Assembly (NCBI RefSeq): GCF_023205095.1 | Contig: NZ_CP046242.1 | Coordinates: 733,001 to 797,000 of the forward strand | DNA: 64,000 bases | Direction of reading: 5' to 3' | From: Bizionia sp. M204 | GTDB taxonomy: Bacteria > Bacteroidota > Bacteroidia > Flavobacteriales > Flavobacteriaceae | Part shown: positions 35,994-45,943 of the stretch, one piece after another | Numbering within the stretch: the stretch's first letter is position 1 | Layout of the letters: each line of letters begins with the position of its first letter | The notes under the pieces: generated by a model | Seen by the model: the letters and a program-made list of their open reading frames with translations, nothing else | Told to the model about the DNA's origin: nothing | Database searches by the model: none | Program-made: the position numbers and the translations under genes

Positions 35994-36022
35994 TATCGCT
36001 CCTAATAAAATTCGTCCGTATT

Positions 36023-36745
36023 TTACTTCATGCTCACGCTCCCAGAACCCGAAATCTTCGTATCCTCTTTTGCTGGTCTTCCTTTATACGTTACATCTCC
36101 AGAACCAGAAACGCGCACTTTTAAATAAGCATTACTTACAACTTGAGCATCGCCAGAACCCGAAATGGTGACCTCTGTATTATCAGCTTCTAATCCATAA
36201 CAGCTATAATCTCCAGAACCGGAAATACTTAATTCCAAGTCTCTGGTTTTTCCTGTTAATGTAATATCGCCTGAACCTGCCAAATGACTTTCTATTTCGT
36301 TGGCTACTATTTCCAATCGAATGTCTCCAGATCCAGCCAAATTAACATCAAATTCATCAGCCGTTATTTGGTCTTTACTGTATAAATCTCCAGATCCTGC
36401 TAAACTTACTTCTTCAATATCCTTAAAAGGAATTGTTACTTTAATTGTTTTTCCGCGACTGGTATTCAAATTAATGCCATTTTCTGTTTTTACTGAAAGC
36501 GTTCCGTTTTTTACTTCGGTAATGACATGTTTCAGCAAATTTTCTTCACCTTCAATTGTAAGTTGTCCTTCGGTTCCTGAAACCAAAATATAATCGAATG
36601 GTCCTGCACAACTAATTTCGGAGTAATCGCTGGTGTTTCTATCCTGAGTTACAACGTTGCCGTTTCCTGAAACTTTTTTACCAAATTGTGCGCAGCTAAC
36701 AGCAGTGGTTAATAAGATGGTGAGTAATAAAATTTGATTTTTCAT
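36023..36745 (-). CDS. Head GIN domain (DUF2807) exported protein
   Basis: A 240-residue protein with a lipoprotein-like signal (LLTTAVSC, Cys18). The domain begins VSGNGNVVTQDRNTSDYSEI and DYILVSGTEGQLTIEGEENL, typical of putative autotransporter adhesin head GIN proteins. From about residue 115 seven turns carry the repeat [LIV]xGSG[DS], spaced 18-21 residues, such as LAGSGDLYS, ISGSGDYSC and VSGSGDVTY, a right-handed beta-helix pattern. Last gene of the sigma-factor operon 39016-36023. Function unknown; anchored in the outer membrane or periplasm. Confidence 0.83.
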   Translation of the reverse strand: MKNQILLLTILLTTAVSCAQFGKKVSGNGNVVTQDRNTSDYSEISCAGPFDYILVSGTEGQLTIEGEENLLKHVITEVKNGTLSVKTENGINLNTSRGKTIKVTIPFKDIEEVSLAGSGDLYSKDQITADEFDVNLAGSGDIRLEIVANEIESHLAGSGDITLTGKTRDLELSISGSGDYSCYGLEADNTEVTISGSGDAQVVSNAYLKVRVSGSGDVTYKGRPAKEDTKISGSGSVSMK

Positions 36746-36782
36746 AGTGTTTGATTTTAGTGGTTATTATCTTGATTACTAT

Positions 36783-37877
36783 TTAGTTTTTGTCAATGGT
36801 TACGCTTCCGTAATCTGAAATAATTTTAATGTAGTTATTCGTGTTGGAAGAACCGTAATACCCTTGATAATATTTACTGGTCGATTCATCACGTTTCTTA
36901 TTAAATTCAAAGCCGTCATGACTGCGAAGCGATGCATAGTCTAAATCTATTTCAAAGTTGAAATGATAACCCGATTCAAAACCGATATGTATTCCAACAT
37001 AATCGGAATCTATCGTAATGTTTTTAGCTGTAGCTTTGATGTTTTTTATTTTAATAGAACCATAATCTGAATCGATTGATACGTTTTTATAGATATCGCC
37101 TAAAACAATGGTTAAATAATCGCCAGAGCCACTAACATTATTAGCTCTATCCGCTGTAAGTGATCCATAGTCGCAATCGTATTTTAAATCTTCAATGGTT
37201 TCAAATTTGGAGTTGGTATAATCGGCTTCTAGGTTGATAGTTTTAGCTTTTGCAACGGTAAACTCACTGTAATCGGCATTTATCGTTCCGTTGTTTATAT
37301 ATTCAAAGTAGGAATTTTTAGTATAATCAAATTCAATCTCATTCGTATTTCCCATTAACTCTTTGGTGGTAATTTTACCGTAATCGCAATTAATTTTGGC
37401 GTTTCCTTCTAATTTATCCAAAATAATACTGCCATAATCATTATCCAAATCAACGGAATTGGTCATTGGCATTTTTATTACATAATTCACCTTCATATTA
37501 ATACTACTGTTACTGCCCCAGTTCCACCAAGAATTAGATTTTCCTTTACTAAAAATAGTCTTTGCTGAAACGTAATTTGAGCTCGCTTCAAAATCGACGT
37601 TAATATTGTCAATTTTTTCACGCACTTTATCTTCATTATTACCGCTAACAGTAATATTAACCGTGATTTCAATGCGGTTTTCATTCCATGTAATAATATT
37701 TAAGTTACCATAGCTATTATCAATTTTTAAGGTTGCGTTTTTAGAGACATTATAAGATTTCTTAATTGTTTTTTCTTCAGAATGTTTATCACGCTTTTCA
37801 GGATTTGTAGTAGCTGAAACTACTACAGGTAAAAGTGCGAAAATCAAGACGAGTTTATATAAAATGTTTGTTTTCAT
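36783..37877 (-). CDS. Exported DUF4097-like beta-helix protein
   Basis: A 364-residue protein with a signal peptide (FALLPVVVSATT). From residue about 50 a ladder of repeats ends in [DE].DYG.[IL].[IV]: DNDYGSIILDKLEGN, NCDYGKITTKELMGN, DCDYGSLTADRANNV, DSDYGSIKIKNIKAT, ISDYGSVTIDKN. Spacing is about 18-25 residues, which suggests a beta-helix of the DUF4097/DUF2807 type. The N-terminal half is Lys-rich. It lies 10 bases after the anti-sigma-like gene and 37 bases before the GIN gene. Surface or periplasmic; function unknown. Confidence 0.75.
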   Translation of the reverse strand: MKTNILYKLVLIFALLPVVVSATTNPEKRDKHSEEKTIKKSYNVSKNATLKIDNSYGNLNIITWNENRIEITVNITVSGNNEDKVREKIDNINVDFEASSNYVSAKTIFSKGKSNSWWNWGSNSSINMKVNYVIKMPMTNSVDLDNDYGSIILDKLEGNAKINCDYGKITTKELMGNTNEIEFDYTKNSYFEYINNGTINADYSEFTVAKAKTINLEADYTNSKFETIEDLKYDCDYGSLTADRANNVSGSGDYLTIVLGDIYKNVSIDSDYGSIKIKNIKATAKNITIDSDYVGIHIGFESGYHFNFEIDLDYASLRSHDGFEFNKKRDESTSKYYQGYYGSSNTNNYIKIISDYGSVTIDKN

Positions 37878-37887
37878 GAGGTATATT

Positions 37888-38442
37888 TTAAAGAGTTTTT
37901 TCTGATAAGTTGTTGTTTAATGCTTTTACATGTTCAATTTGTTTTAAGGTGTTTTCTAGAACTTCAATACGATTTTGAAAATTGGAAATCATGGCATAAA
38001 TAACACGTTGATCTTGTCCGCTTTCAATTAAATCGGAAATAAGAATTTTATATTCAGCTTCCAATCTGTTTAGCTGCACCATAGCATCTTTAATAAGTAA
38101 GCGTGTTTTACTATTGGAGGATGCCTCTAATTTTTTTAATTCTGCAGAAATAGTAGCTGTAAAAAAACTTTCTGTTTTAGCCATTTCTGGCGAAACGCTT
38201 GCTAATCCTGTAATTTCTGAATTTGAATTGGATCCAATAGCTAGCGAGACCAATAATACAATGGAGGCCGCAATACTTATAATTGGTAACCACAGTTTTC
38301 GAACTTTAGGTTTGGGTTTATTGGTGATTGCCTGTTTATTTAGCTTTGCTAAAAAACGTTCTTCATGTTTGTCTTTAGGCTGTTCTATATCAAAATCAGC
38401 TTGTAAATCAGTAAATAACGTATCTAAATCGTCTGGTTTCAT
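37888..38442 (-). CDS. Single-pass membrane protein, probable anti-sigma factor
   Basis: A 184-residue protein. The N-terminal cytosolic part (about 50 residues) has LDTLFTDLQADFDIEQPKDK and HEERFLAKLNKQ; a single membrane helix follows at about residues 49-69 (LWLPIISIAASIVLLVSLAI); the outer part is helical with LLIKDAMVQLNRLEAEYKIL. I do not recognise a named anti-sigma domain, but the position directly behind an ECF sigma gene (10-base gap) and the topology are those of an anti-sigma factor. A mechanical or proteolytic release of the sigma factor is inference. Confidence 0.68.
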   Translation of the reverse strand: MKPDDLDTLFTDLQADFDIEQPKDKHEERFLAKLNKQAITNKPKPKVRKLWLPIISIAASIVLLVSLAIGSNSNSEITGLASVSPEMAKTESFFTATISAELKKLEASSNSKTRLLIKDAMVQLNRLEAEYKILISDLIESGQDQRVIYAMISNFQNRIEVLENTLKQIEHVKALNNNLSEKTL

Positions 38443-38452
38443 AATAACTGTT

Positions 38453-39016
38453 TTAATAATTTAATATAGGCTCTAGGGCTTGTCTTAATTTTTCTTTTGC
38501 ACGTGAAATGGTGGTTCTGCAATTTGCATAGGTTACATTGGTAATGATGCCAATTTCTTCATAATCATATCCTTCAATTAAATGGAGGGTTAATGCAATT
38601 CTGTAATTATCTTTTAAACTGTTTATGGCTTGAATAATTACCTTCACCTTATTGGTACTTTCTGTTTCTTCACTACTTATACTAGAGCTTTCATCCTCTA
38701 ATTTGTATAAAACGGCGTCTACAGGAACATTTTGGTGCTTATCATTTTTATGATACAGGTAAATACTTTTATTTACCACAATTCGTTTTAACCAAGCTCC
38801 AAATGTTGCTGCTTCCTGCAAAGTGTCAAGCTTGGTAAAGGCTGATAAAAATGATTCTTGCATAATATCTTCAGCTTCATAAGCGTTTTTTACAATTCTA
38901 AAAGCGGTATTATACATGGCTTTGTAATATCTGTTGTAAATTTCCAACTGCGCTTGTTGGTTACCAGATTGGCACAAAGCAATGAGCTCTTCAATATTTT
39001 TTGTGGTTAGTGTCAA
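38453..39016 (-). CDS. ECF RNA polymerase sigma factor with a TTG start
   Basis: A 187-residue sigma-70 family protein of ECF size. Region 2: QLEIYNRYYKAMYNTAFRIV, then EAEDIMQESFLSAFTKLDTL (about residues 46-66); region 4: NSLKDNYRIALTLHLIEGYD, EEIGIITNVTYANCRTTISR with AKEKLRQAL at the end. The start codon is TTG at 39016. Upstream in frame there is a TAA at 39032-39034 and no ATG or GTG between, and the next Met lies inside region 2. It heads the operon with the anti-sigma-like and two beta-helix genes, whose expression it may control. Confidence 0.88.
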   Translation of the reverse strand: MTLTTKNIEELIALCQSGNQQAQLEIYNRYYKAMYNTAFRIVKNAYEAEDIMQESFLSAFTKLDTLQEAATFGAWLKRIVVNKSIYLYHKNDKHQNVPVDAVLYKLEDESSSISSEETESTNKVKVIIQAINSLKDNYRIALTLHLIEGYDYEEIGIITNVTYANCRTTISRAKEKLRQALEPILNY

Positions 39017-39369
39017 GAATAAATCGGTTTGTTATTATAAAGATGCTAGAAAAAACGAATTGTTACAGTTGAAAAGAAAAAAGTTTATATATTCTTTAAA
39101 TTTATGAATTAAGAAGTCAGTTGAAGAAGCTTCTGTAACAAATTCTCATTGAAATGAATGCGTGTTTTGAAGGTGGTAGAATTATTTTAGATAAAAGATA
39201 AAATCACTAGTAGAATTTTTTGAATTGGCGATAAAACAATATAGAATTTAACGGGTGTTTTATTTCCGGCCAATGAAAAAAGCGCCCTTTAGATTTAATT
39301 CTAAAAGGACGCTTTTTTTAATGGTCTAACAGACTAATTAAAGATTTGGGAATAAACCTCGTAAATCTA
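39017..39369. other. 353-base spacer between the sigma operon and the next gene
   Basis: No gene seen. The right half holds the terminator at 39276-39320. The left part should carry the sigma-operon promoter, but no TAnnTTTG box with a TTG at the right distance was found, so it may use an alternative (possibly autoregulated) promoter. Confidence 0.6.
39276..39320 (-). terminator. Terminator downstream of the 413-residue lipoprotein gene
   Basis: A-run, GCGCCCTTTAGA stem paired with TCTAAAAGGACGC (one bulge, one G-U), T-run on both sides. It can terminate the minus-strand gene ending at 39370. Confidence 0.75.
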
Positions 39370-40611
39370 TTATGGATTATATGGATCAATAACTTCCGCT
39401 CCTTGCCAATCTGAGAATAATTTTGGTGTATTATCCAATGTGAGGTTACTATATTCGAGGAAAAAATTATAACCATAATAATAATTGATGCTCACACCAT
39501 ATTCAAAGCAATTAATAAAGTTAACATCGTGAATTTTTAAATAATCAGTATGTCCTAATTTTATAGCGCCATTTGGATAACCTGTAGTTTTACCAGCATC
39601 CGAAATATCTAAAAACCTTATTTCATTTAATGGACTATTAGATTCTATACTTATTCCTTTCCAATACCCTGGAACCGCTTCTTTTCCTTTAATGGTAATT
39701 CTATTGTCTGCTGTACCAACCATTATAGTTTCATGTTGGTAAGAAAACGCATTATTAAAACGAATTTCACTTCCTGCATCCATAATTAATGTAACACCTG
39801 GCTTAAATGTAAATCGCCTTTTAGCGCTATTGCTTGGCTTAAATCCATTGGAGAAAAATGGTACATCTATATTATGAAATGTAATATCTTTATTAACATC
39901 AGTGTGTTCTAACCGGATATAATCATTGACATTTCCAGAATAGGTACTAGTTTCATCAATAGAATTGATAAAATTTGGATTCGTTAAAATAGGAAGATCA
40001 TTCCTTGTAAACGTTGAATTTGAAATGTTTAAGGTGGATGCGTATCCTACCCAATGCAGGCCTATTTCTTGACAATCTTGAATGGTGCAGCTATCCAACT
40101 CCATAACAGCTCCCCAAGAACCTATAACAGCACCTTTATAGTTCCAGCCTCCAGGACGAATTTGACCTGCATATTCAACCGTTACATGGCTCATAATATT
40201 AGAAGGATTATCGCTAGTCATTAATAAACCTCTCCAATGTCCTTTGTTTTTTTCTGTACCTGTTAAAATTATAGGATTGCTAGAGGTTCCCCTCATTTCT
40301 ATTTTATAATTTTCATCTTCTATAAATTGTAATCCTGCATTTTTTTCAAACGCAATTACAACACCTGCGTCAATTAGTAGGTTGGCTTTAATTCTAGGAT
40401 CGCAACTTATAATATAATCTACTGGCGCATCCGGTATATTTTCGAGATGAATATCACCTCCAGCACTAAAGAAATCGCAGTCCAAAAGTGTTGGTGGCAC
40501 ATTATTTTGAGGAATTGGCTCTATGCTATCGTCACTGCTACAGCTCGAAATAGCGAAGCCCATGGCAAGTAAAAAGATTAATGGTTTTAATGTAATTTGT
40601 AATTTTTTCAT
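39370..40611 (-). CDS. Lipoprotein with right-handed beta-helix-like repeats
   Basis: A 413-residue protein with a lipoprotein signal (MGFAISSC, Cys24 then SSDD). The body has the parallel beta-helix look: IISCDPRIKANLLIDAGVVI, SSNPIILTGTEKNKGHWRGL, SHVTVEYAGQIRPGG, IQDCQEIGLHWVGYASTLN, ISDAGKTTGYPNGAIKLG. Several Bacteroidota surface lipoproteins share GHWRGL/GYWKGI motifs; two are present here. A -7 box TATTTTTG is at 40640-40647 on the minus strand. No neighbour indicates a role. Confidence 0.8.
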   Translation of the reverse strand: MKKLQITLKPLIFLLAMGFAISSCSSDDSIEPIPQNNVPPTLLDCDFFSAGGDIHLENIPDAPVDYIISCDPRIKANLLIDAGVVIAFEKNAGLQFIEDENYKIEMRGTSSNPIILTGTEKNKGHWRGLLMTSDNPSNIMSHVTVEYAGQIRPGGWNYKGAVIGSWGAVMELDSCTIQDCQEIGLHWVGYASTLNISNSTFTRNDLPILTNPNFINSIDETSTYSGNVNDYIRLEHTDVNKDITFHNIDVPFFSNGFKPSNSAKRRFTFKPGVTLIMDAGSEIRFNNAFSYQHETIMVGTADNRITIKGKEAVPGYWKGISIESNSPLNEIRFLDISDAGKTTGYPNGAIKLGHTDYLKIHDVNFINCFEYGVSINYYYGYNFFLEYSNLTLDNTPKLFSDWQGAEVIDPYNP

Positions 40612-41089
40612 AATTAGTTTTATTTATTATATAGTTTAACAAAAATAGATTCTGTGTTTTCTTTTGTAATATCTAAAGGCAAAAGACCTTGATGAATTAC
40701 GCTTGGTTTTATAGTTTAAAACGTTGTTCTTAATTTCTCGGTTATCGAAACCGTTTTATATTTCTTTAGTGTTTTAAAAAAGATAGGTAAACACATTACT
40801 TAATAAATTTTTAAAAAGTTTAATTTTCTATATAAAGGCCTAGTTACTTTTGAGTTATTTAGGGTGTTTTATGAAATCGATTTATCAGTTCGCCATAATA
40901 ATTTGAAATTATGGTTAAAACTGTAAGCTATCTGTGATATAGTTTTCAATGGGATTATTTTATATATCCTAAACGTTTACCATAAAAAATCATCCAGTAG
41001 TATGCTTTAACCAAACCTATTGGATGTTAATGCAAGTTGTCCTACAATATAAATAGACCTTATTTTTATAATAAAATGGATATTTTAAA
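40612..41089. other. 478-base AT-rich spacer
   Basis: No coding frame of convincing composition. It holds the -7 box TATTTTTG of the lipoprotein gene (40640-40647, minus strand, predicted leader about 22 bases). Nothing else recognised, and no terminator hairpin for the gene ending at 41090. Confidence 0.6.
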
Positions 41090-41941
41090 TTATAGTTTAC
41101 CTAAAACGTCAACTACCTCATAATTGCTTAAATCAAAATATTTAGGATCTGACTTTTCACTAAACTCTGTTATATCCATTTGCATACTCGGCGTGTCTCG
41201 ATTTTTTTCAAAATAAACACTTCGTATCATCATGCCTCTTGGTGCATTTTCGTCTGTTGAAGCTGAATTGGCCGTGGCTGGTGAATTTATAAAATTCTTT
41301 ATCTGTCCGCCAAAAAGATGGTTTTCGCTTAAATCGATTGTAATATCTTGGGTAACCCAAACATGGGTAATCGTTTTCTCCTCTGCGTTGGTATAAATAT
41401 ACTTACGAGAATTATAACCATTAATTTCCTTTTGCTCATTGGTACGTTCCCAAGTTCCAGTATCGTCATCCAAATCCATTTGATGTTCCGCCATGCGTTG
41501 CGCCATTTTTTGAAAATTAATCATAGGCATTTTTGTAGCCGATTTTTGTTTAGGATTTACCATATACATGGCTGCACCTTTATAGTCAAAAAGCATTCGG
41601 GTTTCATTTTTATCATCTTCATTCATAATCATGCATTCACCCGTTTCACCAAAAACGAGTTTTGTGGTATTTGTATCATCTAATTTGCCATTTTTTTTAA
41701 AGGATTTAATTTCCATTGCTAGTGTGGCTTTTACAGGATTCTCTGGTATTGGGTAGCGCGTATCATTTTCGTAGGTTACATCGCGGAGGGCATCGCGTCC
41801 TTTTTCTCGTTCCGGTTCCGCATATTTCTCCTTCATATCATTTTTAATTTTTCGCTTAATCATGCCGCGTTGGGCATGTAAAGGCGCGCTAAATGCAAAA
41901 ATTAATAGGGCTGTAATGGCATATACATGTAATCTTCTCAT
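41090..41941 (-). CDS. Exported DUF4412-like protein
   Basis: A 283-residue protein with a signal peptide (ALLIFAFSAPLHAQ) followed by a basic helical stretch (RGMIKRKIKNDMKEKYAEPE). The core, YPIPENPVKATLAMEIKSFK through FGETGECMIMNEDD and MINFQKMAQRMAEHQM, with NGYNSRKYIYTNAEEKTITHVWVTQDI, fits DUF4412-type periplasmic proteins. Such proteins are of unknown function. It stands alone with long AT-rich spacers on both sides. Confidence 0.65.
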   Translation of the reverse strand: MRRLHVYAITALLIFAFSAPLHAQRGMIKRKIKNDMKEKYAEPEREKGRDALRDVTYENDTRYPIPENPVKATLAMEIKSFKKNGKLDDTNTTKLVFGETGECMIMNEDDKNETRMLFDYKGAAMYMVNPKQKSATKMPMINFQKMAQRMAEHQMDLDDDTGTWERTNEQKEINGYNSRKYIYTNAEEKTITHVWVTQDITIDLSENHLFGGQIKNFINSPATANSASTDENAPRGMMIRSVYFEKNRDTPSMQMDITEFSEKSDPKYFDLSNYEVVDVLGKL

Positions 41942-42356
41942 AATTTGTGTGTTTAATATTTCTATATATTAATGTGTAACGAAATAAAAGGTTAACAAAA
42001 TCAACCATAAATTATCTAGTAAATAAATTATCAAACTACTATTCCTAACCTGTTAAACCCTTGATACATTATCAATAGAGTTGTTATACGCGAAGTTTTG
42101 CGGCTCTGAAAATTTAACAAAAATGTATATTTAAGCAGGTATGAATTAAATAAGCCTTAAGAATAATTGCAAAATGCACTAGTTTTAAGGGACTTTTTAT
42201 TCATGGCATATAAATTGAATACTATAGGCATATATACAGCTGTAATACGGTATGAATAGCTGATTACGAGTTGTATATTTCTAAAATGAATTATTAAAAC
42301 ATAAAGACGATTCTGTTTTTAACCCCAATTAATGACAGAATGACTTAAATATATCT
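41942..42356. other. 415-base divergent spacer upstream of lon
   Basis: No gene seen. It contains a short inverted repeat TTGATA-CAT-TATCAA (42061-42075) and, close to lon, TGACAGAATGAC (42333-42344). No full-consensus promoter was found, which would suit a stress-regulated lon gene. Confidence 0.55.
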
Positions 42357-42397
42357 ATGAAGAAATCTAATTTTTTAAACCTTGACAGTTTGTCATT
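42333..42397 (+). promoter_or_regulatory. Pair of TGACA-type repeats around the lon start codon
   Basis: TGACA-GAA-TGAC at 42333-42344 and TGACA-GTT-TGTCA at 42383-42395, 50 bases apart (about five helix turns) with the ATG between. The second is a perfect 5-base inverted repeat within the coding sequence. Candidate operator; unproven. Confidence 0.35.
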
Positions 42398-44807
42398 TCA
42401 AGATTTTGACGAAAATTCAGAATTAATTCCTTTAATGACACCTGAAGATGAAGAAGAAATAAATAACGAAGCTTTACCAGAAACGCTTCCTATTTTATCA
42501 TTACGAAATACAGTTTTGTTTCCAGGTGTGGTAATTCCTATTACAGCCGGTCGTGATAAATCCATAAAACTAATTAACGACGCCAATAAAGGCAGTAAAG
42601 TAATTGGTGTGGTATCGCAAAAGGATGAAGCGGTTGAAAACCCAAAAGCTTCGGATATTCATGAAACAGGAACGGTAGCGCGTATTTTAAAAGTTTTAAA
42701 AATGCCTGATGGTAACACAACGGTTATTATTCAAGGTAAAAAACGTTTTAAAATAAAGGACGTATTAACAGAAGATCCCTATATAAGAGCAACCATTGAA
42801 GATGTTCCGGAAGCAAGACCAGCTGAACAAAATAAGGAGTTTGAAGCTATTATAGACTCTATAAAGGAACTGTCTCTTCAAATTATTGAGGAAAGCCCAA
42901 ATATTCCAAGTGAAGCATCGTTTGCTATTAAAAACATTCAGAGTAATTCGTTTTTAATAAACTTCGTATCCTCTAATATGAACTTAAGTGTTACGGAAAA
43001 ACAAAGTTTATTAGAAACAAACGATTTAAAAGATCGTGCTCTCGAAACGTTGAAATATATGAATATGGAGTTCCAGAAATTGGAACTTAAAAACGATATT
43101 CAATCCAAGGTTCAAAGTGATATGAATCAACAACAACGTGAATATTTCTTGCACCAGCAAATGAAGACCATTCAAGAAGAATTGGGTGGTGTAAGTCATG
43201 ATGAGGAATTAGAAGACATGCGTAAACGTTCTAAAAAAATGAAATGGGGAACAAAGGAAGCCAAGCATTTTGAAAAAGAATTAGCTAAAATGCAACGCAT
43301 GAATCCTCAAGTTGCCGAATATTCTATACAACGAAATTATTTGGATTTATTTCTAGATTTACCATGGAATACATTCAGTAAAGATAAATTCGATTTAAAA
43401 CGCGCCCAGCGTATTCTTGATCGTGATCATTACGGTTTAGATGATGTAAAACGTCGGATTATTGAACATTTAGCGGTCGTAAAATTACGAGGAGATATGA
43501 AATCGCCTATCCTATGTTTATATGGACCTCCAGGTGTTGGTAAAACTTCATTAGGAAAGTCTGTAGCCGAAGCATTGGGACGCGAATATGTGCGTATGTC
43601 GCTTGGTGGCTTACGAGATGAAGCGGAAATACGCGGACATCGTAAAACCTATATTGGTGCTATGCCAGGGCGTATTATTCAAAGTTTAAAGAAGGCCGGA
43701 ACATCCAATCCTGTTTTTGTCTTAGATGAAATTGATAAATTGTCTAATTCGCATCAAGGTGATCCTTCGTCTGCTATGCTGGAAGTTTTAGATCCTGAAC
43801 AAAACAGCGAATTTCATGATAACTTTTTAGAAATGGGCTTCGATTTATCTAAAGTCATGTTCATTGCTACATCTAATAGTTTGTCTACCATTCAACCAGC
43901 ATTATTGGATAGAATGGAAATTATAAATGTAACGGGTTATACTATAGAGGAAAAAGTGGAAATAGCTAAACGCCATTTATTGCCAAAACAACTCAAGGAA
44001 CACGGATTAACGGATAAACATCTTAAAATTGCCAAGCCGCAATTAGAGAAAATAGTAGAAGGGTATACACGGGAATCTGGTGTACGTGGTTTGGAAAAAC
44101 AATTGGCCAAAATGGTGCGCTATGCAGCCAAAAGTATTGCTATGGAAGAAACGTATAACGTTAAAATTTCCAATGAAGATATTATTGAAGTGCTTGGCGG
44201 CCCAAAAATGGAACGCGATAAGTATGAGAATAATAACGTTGCAGGTGTTGTAACAGGTTTGGCGTGGACACGTGTTGGTGGCGATATTTTATTTATTGAA
44301 TCTATTCTATCTAAAGGAAAAGGTACCTTAACGGTTACCGGTAATTTAGGGAAAGTAATGAAGGAGTCGGCAACGATTGCCATGGAATATATTAAATCCA
44401 ATGCAGAAGATTTAGGATTAGACCCTGATGTTTTTGATAAATACAATGTTCACATTCACGTGCCTGAAGGCGCAACCCCTAAAGATGGACCAAGTGCAGG
44501 TGTTACTATGTTAACATCATTAGTTTCCTTATTTACACAGAAAAAAGTAAAAAATAGTTTAGCCATGACTGGCGAAATTACACTGCGTGGTAAGGTGCTA
44601 CCAGTAGGAGGTATTAAGGAGAAAATTCTTGCTGCGAAACGTGCACGTATAAAAGAAATTTTATTAAGTGAAGAAAACAGACGTGATATTGAAGAAATAA
44701 AACCAGAATATTTAAAAGGTTTAACCTTTCATTATGTGTCTGAAATGAGCGATGTTATTAAGTTAGCACTCACTAATCAGAAGGTGAAGAATGCCAAAAA
44801 ACTGTAA
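42357..44807 (+). CDS. lon: ATP-dependent endopeptidase La (Lon)
   Basis: An 816-residue Lon protease. The N-terminal LonN domain starts [20 protein letters not shown] (about residue 40), a coiled coil follows ([20 protein letters not shown]), the AAA domain has [15 protein letters not shown] (Walker A) and [12 protein letters not shown] (Walker B), and the protease domain has [19 protein letters not shown] with the catalytic Ser and [16 protein letters not shown] with the catalytic Lys. It degrades misfolded proteins in the cytosol. A short acidic N-terminal extension (about 38 residues) is usual for Bacteroidota. Single gene, own terminator. Confidence 0.96.
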   Translation: MKKSNFLNLDSLSFQDFDENSELIPLMTPEDEEEINNEALPETLPILSLRNTVLFPGVVIPITAGRDKSIKLINDANKGSKVIGVVSQKDEAVENPKASDIHETGTVARILKVLKMPDGNTTVIIQGKKRFKIKDVLTEDPYIRATIEDVPEARPAEQNKEFEAIIDSIKELSLQIIEESPNIPSEASFAIKNIQSNSFLINFVSSNMNLSVTEKQSLLETNDLKDRALETLKYMNMEFQKLELKNDIQSKVQSDMNQQQREYFLHQQMKTIQEELGGVSHDEELEDMRKRSKKMKWGTKEAKHFEKELAKMQRMNPQVAEYSIQRNYLDLFLDLPWNTFSKDKFDLKRAQRILDRDHYGLDDVKRRIIEHLAVVKLRGDMKSPILCLYGPPGVGKTSLGKSVAEALGREYVRMSLGGLRDEAEIRGHRKTYIGAMPGRIIQSLKKAGTSNPVFVLDEIDKLSNSHQGDPSSAMLEVLDPEQNSEFHDNFLEMGFDLSKVMFIATSNSLSTIQPALLDRMEIINVTGYTIEEKVEIAKRHLLPKQLKEHGLTDKHLKIAKPQLEKIVEGYTRESGVRGLEKQLAKMVRYAAKSIAMEETYNVKISNEDIIEVLGGPKMERDKYENNNVAGVVTGLAWTRVGGDILFIESILSKGKGTLTVTGNLGKVMKESATIAMEYIKSNAEDLGLDPDVFDKYNVHIHVPEGATPKDGPSAGVTMLTSLVSLFTQKKVKNSLAMTGEITLRGKVLPVGGIKEKILAAKRARIKEILLSEENRRDIEEIKPEYLKGLTFHYVSEMSDVIKLALTNQKVKNAKKL

Positions 44808-44827
44808 AAAGTGACATTACATAGATT

Positions 44828-44858
44828 AAAACCTCGAAATTATTTTCGAGGTTTTTTT
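44828..44858 (+). terminator. Terminator of lon
   Basis: AAAACCTCGAAA/TTTCGAGGTTTT 12-bp stem with a 4-base loop and T-run. Confidence 0.9.
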
Positions 44859-44923
44859 ATGATGTAAAAATAAATTATACTTGCAGCCGTTTATAGATAG
44901 ACTTACTTTCGTTGTAACCTTAT

Positions 44924-45943
44924 ATGTTAAAGAAAATTACCACTGGAATTTGCTTGCTTTTATGCCTTTCTGCGATTGCGCAAGTTGGTGGTGAATCTAC
45001 ATATCAATTTTTAAATCTAATTTCTTCCCCACGTCAAGCCGCTTTAGGTGGTAAAGTATTTACCAATTTGGATTATGATGTTAGTCAAGCTTTAACCAAT
45101 CCTGCAGCTATAAATGACGAAATGGATAATCAGTTAGCGCTTAATTACTCTAGTTATTTAGGAGGCATAAGTTATGGAACGGCAGCTTATGGTTACACTT
45201 GGGATAGACGCACACTCACATTCTTTGGAGGTGTTACCTATATAAATTACGGAAGTTTTGATGGTTATGACGAACAAGGAAACGCCACAGGCTCGTTTAG
45301 TGGAAATGAAGCGGCTATATCCTTTGGACATTCCAGACAAATTGGGTATTCCGATTTTTATTTAGGAGGAACTGTTAAATTAATTACATCCAAATTAGAA
45401 CAATACAACTCATTCGGAGCTGCTTTAGATGCTGGTTTAATGTATGTAAATGAAGATATTGAATTTCAAGCTACATTAGTAGTTCGCAATTTAGGATTAC
45501 AAATTACAACCTATGCAGGACAAAATGAGCCGTTGCCGTTTGAAGTCGCTTTTGGAATGTCACAAACATTAGAAAACGTACCATTACGTTGGCACGTTAC
45601 TTTTGAAAATTTACAAAAATGGCCCATTGGCGTTTCTAATCCGGCTCGTGCTGAAACGGATTTAGAAGGAAATCAAACACAAGAAAAAGTTGGTTTCTTT
45701 GGCAATGTTATAAGACATACGATATTGGGTGCTGAAATTTTTCCAGCAGGTGCTTTTAATATCCGATTGGGTTATAATTTCAGAAAGGGTGAGGAGCTGC
45801 GTATTGTAGATCAACGAAATTTTTCAGGTATTTCTGCGGGAATTGGACTGAAATTGAATAAATTTAGATTTAGTTTTACGCATGTAAGATATACAAGCGC
45901 ATCCAATGCCAATTTTTTCGGCATGCAATTAGATTTAAGATAA
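44924..45943 (+). CDS. porQ: Type IX secretion system protein PorQ
   Basis: A 339-residue protein with a signal peptide (CLLLCLSAIAQ) and the PorQ opening GGESTYQFLNLISSPRQAAL with GGKVFTNLDYDVSQALTNPA. The rest is a beta-barrel related to the PorV/FadL-like group, ending FFGMQLDLR. In P. gingivalis PorQ, with PorZ and PorU, belongs to the surface complex that removes the sorting domain and attaches cargo to anionic lipopolysaccharide. No PorZ or PorU gene is next to it. It ends exactly at the base before the cmk ATG, so the two are translationally coupled. Confidence 0.9.
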   Translation: MLKKITTGICLLLCLSAIAQVGGESTYQFLNLISSPRQAALGGKVFTNLDYDVSQALTNPAAINDEMDNQLALNYSSYLGGISYGTAAYGYTWDRRTLTFFGGVTYINYGSFDGYDEQGNATGSFSGNEAAISFGHSRQIGYSDFYLGGTVKLITSKLEQYNSFGAALDAGLMYVNEDIEFQATLVVRNLGLQITTYAGQNEPLPFEVAFGMSQTLENVPLRWHVTFENLQKWPIGVSNPARAETDLEGNQTQEKVGFFGNVIRHTILGAEIFPAGAFNIRLGYNFRKGEELRIVDQRNFSGISAGIGLKLNKFRFSFTHVRYTSASNANFFGMQLDLR

